From Metridium senile (taxonomy: Eukaryota > Cnidaria > Anthozoa > Actiniaria > Metridiidae), in NCBI GenBank assembly GCA_949775045.1, contig OX459110.1, forward strand, positions 13,870,452-13,934,451: 64,000 nt of DNA, in the 5' to 3' direction. A program made the position numbers and the translations under genes. This document shows, piece after piece, positions 52,901 to 63,942 of the stretch (positions are counted from its first letter, which is position 1; each line of letters begins with the position of its first letter). Below the pieces are notes generated by a model. The model ran no database searches. It was not told the DNA's origin and saw nothing but the letters and a program-made list of their open reading frames with translations.

Positions 52901-55900
52901 GGTAACAACGCTTTTGCACTAAAATGTTTAAAATGGAATTAATTTTGGATGATTCAGAGAGCAAGCAAGCGTAAAAAAAACAGAAAAAAACCTACAACAG
53001 AACATAATACATTTACCATAAATATAATTTTATATATAAATATTTTTATTATATAACATATAGTGGTATACCGAGTGATATCAACTAGATAAAAAGCCTA
53101 TCCTAGTCATGAAGATATCATTGATATCGCACATGTGTGATATCACTCTCAATCAATCAACTTTCAAAAAAAAAATTTTTTTTTCTTCAATCTGTTATAT
53201 AATAAACAGAACATTACATGGGCGCTTGGAGATATGAATTTTATCTTCTCGTGTTGAAAAGATATCCCACTCATTCGCTGCGCTCACTCGTGGGATATCT
53301 TATCAACACTCGAAGATAAAATTCATATCTCCGCGCGCCCATGTAATATCCTCTATATATCCATAAACTACAACATAACTTGGAACAACTTACAGAACAG
53401 AACATAAATACATTTAGCCATAAACTACAGCATAACACAAAACAACAATTAAACTACAACAGAACAGAACATTAAATAGAGTACAAACACTAAAAGTGTG
53501 CAACATAATTACCACTAAATACTGCTAAATTATGCTAATTCTATTGTTCTCTATTGTTTAATCAACAATATTTAGTGGTAAATGGTACAAAGTATTGCAC
53601 ACTTTTAGTTTTTGTACTCTACATTTAGCCACAAACTAGAACATAGCATATAACACAAAAAAATTAAACAACAAACTACCACACAACGTAATACATTCAG
53701 CCACAATTAAACTACAACATAACACAAAACAACAATTAAACTAGCTTACAACAGAACATATTATATATTTAGCCACAAACTACAGCCTAGCCGTATAACA
53801 CAAAACAATAATTAATTAAACAACAAACTACAACAGCTATAGAACACAAAACAACAAATATTAAACTACAACAGAACAGAACATAATACATTGAGTCACA
53901 AACTACAACATACCATAGAACTACAATTAATACAACAGAACATGAACAAAATAAATCAATGTACATTGACATTTATACCTCACTAACATATTGGGATGGT
54001 AGGTAGCTACAGGCTTCTTTGAGTGCATTAATAATTTCCTCCTAAAACAATGTAGAAATTCAACCAAATATTACTATGTTATATAGTACAGCTGGCCTAC
54101 TTGTCAACTACACTACAAGTAAAATAGACCTTTAACTTAAATTTGATTCTAATAAAACCATAATATATAGGTTCAAGTTGTATAGAACAGGTTCCCATTT
54201 AAATCTGTACTTTCCCATTTAAATCTGTACTTATGCAAATTGTGTTGATGTGTGCTTAATATATAGATCAACCAATCAGAGTATATTATTTCTGAAGTGA
54301 ACTTCTCTGATTGGCTGATCTGTGTGTTTAGCACACATTAACAAAATTTGCATAAGTACAGATTTAAATGGGAAAGTACAGATTTAAATGGGAACCTGTT
54401 AGAGATAAAATACTGGGGATGTGTAAGTTCATCCACTCTAGCCTAAATAGGGTAAATTATTTCTTGCTCACTTGGTAGGTGTCTGTCAAAGTTCTTGGAA
54501 CTCTGTAAGGTTTTATTTAGCATTAACAATTAATACACTGAATCAAAATATCACGTCCCATTTTAATAACTATAGTATTGTAATTGACTGACTAGCCTCA
54601 CATACATGTGAAAACTCCATTGTGTTTCAACGTGAACACGAGGCTAGTCAGTCAAGAATAAATTATAGTTATTAAAATTGGACGCCATATAATATTTCGG
54701 TTTGGTCTATAAAATGTTTCTTACATCAGTAGCATTGTCCTTCAATAGATTCTTGACGTATGTCATAACAAGAGTACAGACTTCGCAGACTTCACCATTA
54801 CTACGTAGCTGCTTGAGATGTTCCTTTGAAGTGCACAAACCCAATGTTGTACAGACCGCTTCAGGGTCGAATTCTTGTATAAGAGCTGCAATGATCTCTG
54901 CAGCATACTGATCAACAAATTGTTTGCACTGAAATTTAAAAAAATTATTCTGTCAAATATGTACAAATAATATTTAAATGACAAGAAATTGAAAATGCTT
55001 AAAAAAAGATAATTTATGCTGATCACTATGACAAACCTCTGTTCCAAGGGATGAAGGCAAGTAACTGCAGACTTTATCCAATGCAGCCTGGATTTCTTCC
55101 TGCAAACATACAATAAACTCAGACTCAGACTCACTACCTCTACATTAAATATTTAATCTGCCCACAAAATTAATCTGAAATGTAATTAATGCTGATGATG
55201 ATTGTAATGATAATGATGGTTAAGATGATAGTGATCGTAATGATGACGATGATGATAGCTGCATACCTCAGTGGCATTCTTGTTCAACATTTGTTTAAGT
55301 TTATCAGCAATGAATTCACAAAGAATACACTGTGCAGATGACTTAACAGGCATGGCTTTTAGTAAATTCTTGGCATGTTTCTTCATTGTTATTGCTTTAA
55401 AAGCCTTCATTTTGATGGGCAGCACTTTGTGCATCAAGACAGCCATGATCTTTTCCTTGGAAGCTGAGCACAAACCAAGCTCAGAGCAAACCTGCTTTGG
55501 GTTTGACTGAAATCAAAGAGATATAAGAGAAACTGCATGTAATTCTCACTAAATATTTGAAGGGACAGAATCGTCTGCATTCAATTCACACATTCTTTCA
55601 TCCATCAACCACCTTTCTTCAATCTATTCATTACATAATTATGTGTTCATTCATTTTTATAAAATAACTATTTGAAATCAGGTATTTTGATTGGTTGAGG
55701 CACGTGCTTTATGAGAGCACACAGCACGCGCGTTTGCATGTTGATCAATTTGTATTTAATAAAAGAAATGTGTGCAGTTAAAAGCACGCGGGGTTGTCAG
55801 AACAGGAGAGAAGTGTTAAGAGAAGCACGACGCGAATATATTCATTTGTTTGCTCATATCTATTATTCACTTCTCCATCCATTCATTTCTCTTTGCATAC

Positions 55901-56232
55901 TTTCATCTACACATGCAATGTATCCTAGCATCCATCCATCCACCTACCAGTAACTGTTCTAGTTCTTTGCCCAACAGTGGTCCGTATTGATCAACCAAGG
56001 CCGTGCATTCATTTGCCATGGCACCAAACTCATTGCATGCTTTCTCCAAGGCGGCAAGTATTGCTACCTAGAAAAATAATGAATTGTATAGACCCTTTTA
56101 AATACTTGACGTCAAATTTATTCTTTGCAATTCCTTTCATATTATACAAATTTCAGTGAGTCTGATTGTATATTTAAGTTTGGTCTCCTTTTATGGATGA
56201 GTAGCATTTCTTAAATTATTATTATTATTATT

Positions 56233-56294
<62 letters not shown>

Positions 56295-58967
56295 CATCGT
56301 ATAAAACAGTGTGTGTGTGTCTTCAGAGTGGCATGGGTGGCCTAGCTATAGTGGTGAGAGTGCTGGCCTCTCACCGCTGTGGTCAGGTTCGAGTCCAGGC
56401 TCGGGCATGGATTATATGTGAGTTGAGTTTGTTTGATGTGTTCTTCCCTTCTATACTACAAGGGTTTTTCTCCGGGTTATCTGGTTTTCCTCCCTCCGCA
56501 AAAATTAACATATGAGCCGAGTTGTGTGCAAACTAATTAGCGTAGAGGTAGTGAGTGTGTGTCTGAGTCTCCCCAATTAGTTAGGACACACATATCCAGC
56601 TAGAATGGTTGAGACGTTAAAAAAGTGATTTATTTATCACTTATTATTTATAACAAGTTCCCATTTAAATCTGTACTTTCCCATTTAAATCTGTACTTTC
56701 CCATTTAAATCTGTACTTTCCCATTTAAATCTGTACTTATGCAAATTGTGTTGATGTGTGCTTAACACACAGATCAACTAATCAGAGTATATTATTTCTG
56801 AAGTGAACTTCTCTGGTTGGTTGATCTGTGTGTAATTTAGCACACATCAACAAAATTTGCATAAGTACAAATTAAAAAAGGAAAGTACAGATTTAAAAGG
56901 AACCTGTTTTATATGGTATAAGCAAGAGTGATAAATAGATACAATGAGGCATGGCCAAGTGTTTTTTTTTTAATTCTCAAGTGCTCTCCAGCTCATCACC
57001 ATTTCATGGTCATCATCAAATACAAACTTACCTCAATGGTTGGATTGGCCAGCAGATATTTGACAGCTGTGACTGCATCCTGGCACACTGTGCAGGTTTC
57101 CTTTGCAAATGAAAAGATTATTGTATAGTTATCTTCATGTGTTTACTAAAGGCACACAGTTTACAACTATCAAGGGGTTAGTATGTAATGTATAAATGTG
57201 TGCTTATTTAGGTATTCTAACATCATCTTAATGCCCCTCACCAAAAACTATTACACAACACTGATAATCGTAAGGGTTTAGTATGTATTTTAATGTGCTT
57301 ATATAGTTCATTTCACATCATCTTAATGCACTTCACCCTATATATGTATAGTCTGCATTTGCAGGCAAAAAATGTTGATAGGGAGTTTACAAGCATAAAG
57401 ATGATTGAGCTACTAACAAAAAAGGTGTTCAAGTTTGTTGAATTTATGTCAAAATATGTTCAAAGTATATGCAGCACTAGATCAGGGGCGGGTCCACAAA
57501 TTTGTCAGGGGATGTCCCAATTGCAAATGAAGGACTCTTTTAAAAGGTGTTAGAGGGTGTCTGGTCCCTAAATGTCCTAAATAAAATAGGGGTATTAAAA
57601 TGAAGGGATGCTGCCCCCTAGATCTGCCCCTGCACTAGATAACACAATCAAATCATTTTACATACATTTGAGGACACTTTCAATTTCCAGACTTTTTCTT
57701 TACAGTGTTGTATAGCGTTGCATTCTTTGGCTTGTTTGTAGTTTTGACACCAATATGATGGCCCAAAAGTACATTTGATGGTACCAACCTTGAATGAGCC
57801 AGCACTCACTGTGGAAAATTGTTCAACCCAAAAATCAATGAATATGTATTTGAGAACTAAATGATATCATGTGGAGTTCGGCAGCATTAATTATTTCGCA
57901 ATAAATTTAGCAAAACAATTCAAACTGATATTTCAAGCGTATCCGAATTCATTGAAGTTGTAAATAAACATAACAAATTGATATAGAATAAGAGAGAATG
58001 CAGACAACTCAGACCCTGTCCACACACAGGTAGCCCAAGCTCACTGTTAGTGTTGATTTACTAAAGGATATATATATATGGGTACTTTTCAACCTTTTTT
58101 GCCTTCAAATTTAATAAAAATCAATAAAACTCTTACAGTGTCTTCTTGTTGATCTCTAGAATCCTCTGAGTTAATTTCAGCCGATTTTGTTCAAAATAGA
58201 TAACGAACGAAATTGGCTGAAAATAACTTGACCCCTCCCCTCCCCTTCCCCTCGCCTTCCCCTCCCCCTCCTTTCCCAAAGAGCCAGCTTGATTGCCTTT
58301 TAATATGCAATCTCCACGCATACTATTAAATTGTTAATTAGTCCTGGGTGCAAGAGTACTTTGTTTAACCCTTTGGGTTGTCTCTCTTGCATCCTCCACC
58401 TATTTTTTTCCATTTTTCTTTGTAAATGTTTCTTATGTGACAGTATGTGTTAAACAAAAACCTTTGAACCTTTGAACCTATGCAGGCTAATATCGTGTGG
58501 ACGGTCGAAAACGGAGCAAAACGGTAGTGTGGACGCGAATCGATCAATGCGTTTTCAGATCAAATGAAAACGGGTCCAAACGAAAACGCATTAGTGTGGA
58601 CAGGGCCTCAAACATAACTTTGTCATTCATTTCGTATAAACAAAGAATCTCAGTTATATCGAAATTTTTATATATTAGTTTAATAATGCACTGGAAAATC
58701 ACAAGCAATTGTCAAATTTGTTTTAAACACTTTAAGCTTAATGTAAAATAGCTTTAAGCAGCATTTTATAAAACATAAACAATATTTAGAAGCTTTTAGA
58801 GCAAAAGGCCCGTGACTGTCATCTGCATGGCTGATTTCAAAACAATCAAACTACAACGAATTTACACACAACAATATCATATTCAAACAAACAAACTCTT
58901 CCTAAGTGTTTGATTTTGCTTGATTCTTACCTGTGGCAACGAAGAGAGCAAGGATAAGGATTTTCAT
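49967..58967 (-). CDS. Prosaposin-like protein 2: SapA, three SapB, SapA (11 exons)
   Basis: Exons in coding order: 58931-58967, 57666-57808, 57032-57100, 55948-56067, 55267-55506, 55037-55099, 54725-54928, 53979-54041, 52841-52918, 50581-50697, 49967-49999; 1167 nt, 388 aa. Every exon has the same length as its partner in prosaposin-like gene 1 except exon 7, which is 6 nt shorter. The signal peptide ([12 protein letters not shown]), N-terminal SapA ([12 protein letters not shown]), three six-Cys SapB units with sequons at KNATE and DNATD, and C-terminal SapA ending KKHAW are all intact, with no premature stop. Predicted role as for gene 1: lysosomal or secreted precursor of lipid-binding saposins. 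Exon 5 is almost identical to that of gene 1, while exons 3 and 4 have diverged to roughly half identity. Confidence 0.93.
50990..51192. repeat. MITE with poly-G/poly-C inner arms
   Basis: CCATTTGAC...CTTTTGAGAGGGG and CACCCCCGCCCTCAAAAGTTAAATGG pair; about 200 bp. An analogous element is at 61537-61830. Confidence 0.7.
51283..51610. repeat. MITE with TTAGAGCGTATTCGTATAAC ends
   Basis: ATTAGAGCGTATTCGTATAA and CCCACTT at the left and AAGTGGGTTATACGAATATG with CTCTAAT at the right are inverted repeats of about 28 bp. Confidence 0.88.
51694..51984. repeat. MITE (CTATTTCAA family), uninterrupted copy
   Basis: Homologous to 32526-33028 along its whole length but without the 218-bp insert; shares GAATACTGAATAGTGCGTTC and TTTTGAATGGAATGCA blocks. 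Serves as the empty-site reference. Confidence 0.87.
52036..52313. repeat. MITE nested in family G copy 2
   Basis: Ends AGAGTGCATTCAATAAT and TACTGAATGCACTCT are inverted repeats. It in turn carries the palindrome 52052-52194. Confidence 0.75.
52052..52194. repeat. Palindromic MITE (AGAGTACAAACAC), copy 1
   Basis: AGAGTACAAACACTAAAAGT at the left is the exact complement of the right end; inner TACCACTAAATA/TATTTAGTGGTA also pairs. Same as 53477-53620. Confidence 0.9.
53213..53348. repeat. 136-bp palindrome in prosaposin-like gene 2
   Basis: ATTACATGGGCGC...GAGATATGAATTTTATCTTC at the left is mirrored at the right; loop centre ATTCGCTGCGCTCACTCG. It resembles the palindrome at 43767-43904 in design but not in sequence. 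Confidence 0.88.
53355..53960. repeat. Degenerate AC-rich tandem repeat with a MITE inside
   Basis: Units of the type AACTACAACATAACACAAAA and CAGAACATAATACATTTAGC recur about eight to ten times; the 53477-53620 palindrome interrupts the array. Confidence 0.8.
53477..53620. repeat. Palindromic MITE (AGAGTACAAACAC), copy 2
   Basis: Differs from 52052-52194 by only a handful of bases over 144 bp, so both inserted recently. Confidence 0.9.
54186..54400. repeat. Palindromic MITE, family D, copy 2
   Basis: AACAGGTTCCCATTTAAATC at the left and GATTTAAATGGGAACCTGTT at the right are exact complements. Opposite central orientation to 31403-31615. Confidence 0.92.
54553..54685. repeat. Short palindromic MITE near exon 7 of prosaposin-like gene 2
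   Basis: ACGTCCCATTTTAATAACTA pairs with TAGTTATTAAAATTGGACG, and GACTGACTAGCCTC with GAGGCTAGTCAGTC. It ends 40 nt from the exon boundary at 54725. Confidence 0.87.
55665..55840. repeat. Repeat related to 37355-37540
   Basis: TATTTTGATTGGTTGAGGC, GAGAGCACACAGCACGCGCG and AGAAGTGTTAAGAGAAGCAC blocks; GC-richer than its surroundings. Confidence 0.55.
56212..56295. repeat. (ATT)n/(ATC)n microsatellite
   Basis: Perfect trinucleotide runs, switching from ATT to ATC and back. Confidence 0.95.
56325..56640 (+). repeat. tRNA-derived SINE in prosaposin-like gene 2
   Basis: tRNA-like head with A box TGGCCTAGCTATAGTGGTGA and a good B box GGTTCGAGTCC; then a body containing TTTTTCTCCGGGTTATCTGG and TTTTCCTCCCTCCGC, a pyrimidine-rich central block of the kind found in several ancient metazoan SINE families; ends in a short ATTTATTTATC tail. 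Better preserved than the 17700-17975 element. Confidence 0.75.
56652..56908. repeat. Palindromic MITE, family D, copy 3 with an expanded left arm
   Basis: Four tandem CCCATTTAAATCTGTACTTT units in the left arm against two degraded units in the right arm. It begins just after the SINE tail. Confidence 0.9.
57478..57640. repeat. Repeat with AGGGGCAGA end, copy 2 (reverse)
   Basis: AATTTGTCAGGGGATGTCCC, AATTGCAAATGAAGGAC and CTAGATCTGCCCCTG are the complements of blocks in 4770-4965. Lies just before the 57666-57808 exon. Confidence 0.72.
58011..58607. repeat. ~600-bp element with GGCCCTGTCCACAC-type ends, carrying a nested retroelement tail
   Basis: ACCCTGTCCACAC at the left and GTGTGGACAGGGC at the right. 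The inside includes a GTGTGGACG/AAAACGGAGC-rich right arm, a fragment of the 39-kb element's arm near 58028, and the tail at 58301-58482. Confidence 0.65.
58301..58482 (+). repeat. Non-LTR-like 3' tail, uninterrupted copy
   Basis: AATCTCCACGCATACTATTAAA runs directly into TTAATTAGTCCTGGGTGCAA and ends with AAAACCTTTGAACCTTTGAACC. Homologue of 33862-34622 without the insert. Confidence 0.65.
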
Positions 58968-59400
58968 GGTTAAAACTGAAGTGAAAATTGACAATAATGC
59001 TATTTCGACCAAGGACACCGGTGAGAAATACACGACCTTGTGAATCGCATTCCGAGGTGACGTTATGTTCTACCAGCCCAGCCAATCACAAGAAGGATGA
59101 AAATCAGGTGATAATAAACCGATTTCAAAGGTTAGCAAAAAACTGGAAAATTAAACGAGACTTACCTGTAAGTTGAAATATTAATATATGATCTGATCTT
59201 TCGCAATATATAGCTCCTATTTCAATCGCGTGATATTATTGTAGGTAATAATATAATATTTCGAGTTTGGATATTTCGAGTTTGGGATTAATTCGCACAA
59301 GTGTGTTTTTCAAAGAGTACGAGACTTTATAAGGTCTTGTTTTAACAGCTTTATTGGGCATCTATAATAAGTTAAAAACTAGACTTACTAAACAGATTTA
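58968..59400. other. Upstream region of prosaposin-like gene 2
   Basis: The minus strand shows an acceptor-like CACTTCAG 11 nt before the ATG, and a donor-like CAG|GTAAGTC near 59164, so a non-coding first exon is possible. No TATA box at a clear spacing. Confidence 0.3.
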
Positions 59401-60900
59401 CAAAACAGATTTACATAACAGACTATAACAAGAGACGGGACCGAAAGCTTGGTAACAAGGGGAGGGGCTGGGGGTGCCGAGCCCCCCCCCCCCCCCCCCC
59501 CAAAAATGATTTGAGTGTATTAGATGGTAGTTATTTTCAGGGCTATTTTCAGAAAACAATGAGTGGCCCCCAATCATTTTGAGGGTGCTATACGGCCCTG
59601 TGTTTGTATGTGAATAAAATATATACTTGTATAGGCATGCCTGATATATCATATCATTTTGTGCCCTTGCTGACGGTGGCAATGTCGACGACCAAAAAAT
59701 CTTAGTTTTTCTGACTAATGAGTAACAAAGTAAAAAAAAATCAAAAAGTTTGAAATACAACATAAGCTGAAATCTTTCTTAACATCAAGACCTTTTACAT
59801 GGTAACTGCTATAATGTATTATGTACAAGTTAATATACTAATAAATTATTAATTTCTATCAATTTAGAAAGGCTTAATATTGAATATCTGTGTATAGGCT
59901 CTGGCTGACGTACGATGGCAACAATGGCCGAAAACTCTAGGCTTTAATGAATTCTGCCTTTAATTGCAGATAATACAACATCAAAGCTACAATATAGGTG
60001 GAGGTGGTCAGACAGCAACAAAACCAGCAACAACAATCTTAGTTATCAATCACTGAATACATTGGTGGCACGTTCGTTCAACAACTGAGAATCTTGTAGT
60101 CAATAACTGTATCGAAAAGCGTGCTAAACATACTTTAATAAATGGTATGATAAATATTAATTTTATATATGTATATGTCTTTCTAAAGCTATGTAAATCT
60201 GTAATCATCTGGGCGTGGGAAAGATCTAGTTTCTCGGGTGGTTGGACAACAAAAACAACATCAACTGAGCAACAACAACAAGCAAAGTTACCATTCAAAG
60301 TCGGTCGAAATCGGTGGAACGCACCCTTAAAAAACGGTGCTTAACATATTTTAATAAATGGTACTGAGCCATGATGTAAATATTAATTTTATATATGTAC
60401 CGTGCTGTATTGATCTGGGCGTGGGAAGAGGAAGAGGTTGGTGAAGGAACTGGCCATGGAAAGTTCTCTGAGGAGTTTCGTATAATAACTTATTTAATTT
60501 AGAAAACAGTAAATGTCTACTAATATATGTGTGTATTAAAAGCTATTTATTATTAATAAGTTATTCATTGTCTGGTTTGTGATAATTAACATTTAGCTAA
60601 AATATTTTGATCTATAGGCATTGTACTGATCCAATCATTTTGCGCCCCTGTTGACAGTAGCAACGACAGCTGCCGAAAGATCTACTTTCTCCAGTGGCTG
60701 GACAACAAAAGCAACAACAACAACAACTACAACAAGAAAAGTTACCACTCAAAGTAGAAATTAATGGTGAAACGTACGTTCAAAGATCTTGTGGTCGACC
60801 ACGAAGCTAGACAATTACTACAGAATAAGGGAGAGTGGACGTATAGAAAAATATGGCTTGAGGTTTGTAACAAAAATAAAATACAAAAACAAAAAAGAAT
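59400..60900. repeat. Internally duplicated, decayed repeat region
   Basis: Contains a C-tract of about 20 (near 59482) with inverted GGGGTGCCGAG/GAGGGTGC-type flanks, then two diverged duplicates: ACTTTAATAAATGG...ATTAATTTTATATATGTA and ATCTGGGCGTGGGAA occur at about 60130-60220 and again at 60340-60435, and TGGACAACAAAA.CAACA at 60242 and 60699. No intact reading frame. Confidence 0.5.
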
Positions 60901-61536
60901 AATTTAAGTGGAGGTGGTTGGTTAACAATAGTAGATAAAGTTGTCTCTTAAAACCATGATGCAATTAATGCACGATTTATCTCATTTTAAAGGCTCTTAA
61001 AATTTATAGAATTAAACACCTCGAAATGTGGTGTAGGTTAATAATATAAACTGTGAAATATAGGAGATGATTCAAGTTATTAGTACAAAACTGATACATC
61101 ATGGTTTTAGGAATAATTTAACCTGATAAGTGTTGCTATTCTATTTTTGAAATGCAAATGGTGGAGGTTGGCAATAAAATTAGAACTATTTTTTCACGTG
61201 ATAATATTTACGACTACTATATAATATATTGTTACAAGTCTCAATAAAGCCATCTTTAAAAAAATATTGTCGTTGATATTTATTGTGTCTACATCTTTGC
61301 TCCTACAAAAAGTGCATGCGAATTAACCCAAATTGAACGAGAAATCATTTGATTACGTATTATTAAATAGTATACATGAAAAAAGTCGAGCTCTTTTTCA
61401 ATTTCAAGTTTTCAAGTTTTTTTGACGTACTAGCCGCGCTAAAAATGACGTAAGCATTTTGTATTTTTCTTACACATTTCCGACGATTTTTTAAGAATTG
61501 ACACTTATAAAGTGTTTTTTTTTTTAATTATTGTCA

Positions 61537-61830
61537 AGCCAGGGGGGGGGGGGGTGGATTGGGTGGATTTCCACCCCCCATTTTGATCCCTAAAAGTTTA
61601 AAAAATAAACTGATTTTAAATCAAATAATTAAAAAATGAATTGATTCTAAACAAAATATAAAAATAAATATAAATCAAAAGTTCCGTAATGTTCACAATG
61701 AACTGAATTATCGATTCTTTATTTTTGTCGCCTTTCTAATTTCGTTATTTACATAAAGCGTAATGACCTTGGTTGATTGAAAAAATTTCCCACCCCCCCC
61801 TTGAAAAATCCTGTATCCGCCCCTGCAAGC
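61537..61830. repeat. Element with poly-G/poly-C arms
   Basis: CCAGGGGGG...GGGTGGAT near 61541 and TTTCCCACCCCCCCTTGAAA...CCGCCCCTG near 61790 are inverted; an inner GGGTGGATTTCCACCCCCC hairpin is present. Non-coding. The following region to about 62880 has no feature that I can support. Confidence 0.65.
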
Positions 61831-62903
61831 ATTAGTGACTAAAATGATTGAGGAATACTTGAACTCACACCAAATTCGAGTAATTTTTTCATGTATATAT
61901 ATTATTAAGACAATTAACAATTAATAGATTGAATTGCTGCACATGGTGCTGAATAGGATAATGTATGCAGCACCACGTACAGCAATTTTATAAGTGAACT
62001 GTCGTTTATTTAATATTCTATTTCTATTTTCTTTTTTCTTTTTTCATTATACGGGCTCGTGCAATTACAGACTCTTTGAGAAAACAAACTCGTGCTAATC
62101 AATCCCAAATTGAACTCGAAATCCTATTATCACCTATAGTAATTGCTTCAGCAAATGAAAACAGCAATCTGTAGTAAGTGCATGTTCGCATTGCGCTACA
62201 ACTCTTTAGAAATTATTATCAGCACATTGTTACTATTATCAAAATATAAGATGAAGCGCTTTTAAATGTGAAAAATTTCAAGGACTTGCTTCCGATTCCA
62301 TTTAATTTCTCATTAATGTTGTATGATGTTCTCCTCATGTCAGCAAGTCATTTTAGCCTTCCTGTTCACGTATTGTACGTGGCAGCACTTACACGAGGTA
62401 AAAGTGAAACAAACAAAAAAAAATCATTTTTATTGACCTTTACTTTTATTAATCTTATTGCTTCTAACAGTTTGAAAATTGATTTAGTATTAACCGTTAA
62501 AGGTCGGGGTTACGTATGGGTTACGTACGGAAGGCAGTCTCGTCTATTGCGTCGTTACGTTGTAGGTTACGGTTGCATGACATGGCCCTACTACATTTGA
62601 CACCAACAGACCGTGGGTGGGGAGGTTAGGGCGAGGGTTAAAGTTCGCTAAAAGGCTAAATACCCTGACACTATTTCCTTATTTAAGACGCTTAAAAATG
62701 AAAAAGAGCCACACCCTATTAAAGAAATATCAAAAAAATTGGACCCTAAGTTTATGGATTTCCCTGATAGCAAGCAAGGCCAGAAACCATAGCCTATCCA
62801 GGAGCACAGATACCTTATAGCAAATGTATCGGAATATCCCCTCCGCACTCCCGGTGAAATTGGAGGTATACGTACATGTATTGTCCTCCTATGTGCCCAG
62901 CCC

Positions 62904-62910
62904 TATATAA
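62904..62910 (+). promoter_or_regulatory. TATA box of the terminal secreted-protein gene
   Basis: TATATAA within a GC-richer context (CAGCCCTATATAAAGACTTG). The predicted start is about 62935, giving a non-coding exon about 62935-63003 that ends in a donor (AACAAG|GTAAAAG). Confidence 0.65.
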
Positions 62911-63159
62911 AGACTTGGGCTTGGCTCAGAGCTAGGCAGTAGTCATCGAGTCGCAGCAAAGAATCAACGAACAAGCGAACTACTGAGTGCGGCAGCGAAC
63001 AAGGTAAAAGAAATGGTCCAGTATATGTTTCTAGGTTGTGTTGATAAATATTTTAAAAGAGACGTTTCATGCATCAAACTGTATTCTATTAAAAATCAGG
63101 ATAAATAATGTCAAGGTTTAGTTGTTACAACTGCGGCAATACCACCAAACTGAAAAATC

Positions 63160-63300
63160 GGTGCGGTTTGATATATAAACGATAGGTAATAGAATGAAAT
63201 TTGTAACACCGTAAAAAATGTTGACTTAACTTTACTTACGTTTCGAGCTTTATCCCTTCGTTGGAGTAAAAGCAAAAAGGTTCATTCTTCCTATTTGTTT
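63160..63300 (-). repeat. Copy of the 'ACGGTGTTACAAATTTC' family inside the terminal gene's intron
   Basis: Minus strand: CTCCAACGAAGGGATAAAGC, CGAAACGTAAGTAAAGTTAAG, the T-rich spacer and ACGGTGTTACAAATTTCATT, ending at the AAACCGCACC block. Confidence 0.8.
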
Positions 63301-63391
63301 TGAATAGACAACTTTGATAAATGGCCGTCACCAGTTATCACAATATTTAAAAATTGCTGTTTTTGAGAAAAAGATAGAATGAAATTTGCCC

Positions 63392-63586
63392 TCCAGAGCA
63401 TATTTTCCTTACGTACAAACCCTTATAAAATATTGAATTTTAAATTTAATGCCATCTCCCCCGTGTTGTGGGAAATGAGATTTAGCCTTCTTACGTGCTC
63501 TTTTCATTTCCGATGTTCATTTTGATACAGCTGCTCGATTTAAAAGGGGTAGGGTCACTTGAACTGCCGTTGCAAAAGGCCTATTA
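63392..63586. repeat. Single arm of palindromic element family C
   Basis: Matches the right arm of 5637-6064: TTAATGCCATCTCCC, TGATACAGCTGCTCGATTTA, AAAGGGGTAGGGTCAC and AAAAGGCCTATTA, about 195 bp. Confidence 0.82.
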
Positions 63587-63942
63587 CGTACGTATACGTA
63601 GTTCCCCATTTGAAAATATACTCGGGAAAATGTTTTTTAAGTTAATTCTCCATGCAGCCGAGCATTGAACCTGTGTGATTATTCCAAGTAAAAAAAAAAC
63701 AATATTGTTTTCATGATCAAAGAAATGATGCATGGTATTAGGCTTCTATAATTGAAATAAATACAAAAAAAGGTAGGTTCTTTATATTGATATATCTTTC
63801 GACCATTACGGCTGCTAATTACATCATGCACGGTTTAAGAGTACTTAGAGAAGGGAGAAAAGATCACATGTATGCATGTTAATCTTGGTTTAGTGTCTAC
63901 GCCGTTATGAAATTTATGTTTTGTTGTACAGTGGTCATTACC

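Noticed and set aside
62268..62820. Frames of 110 and 67 codons
   Set aside because: No family resemblance; basic and low-complexity stretches in AT-rich DNA before the real TATA box.
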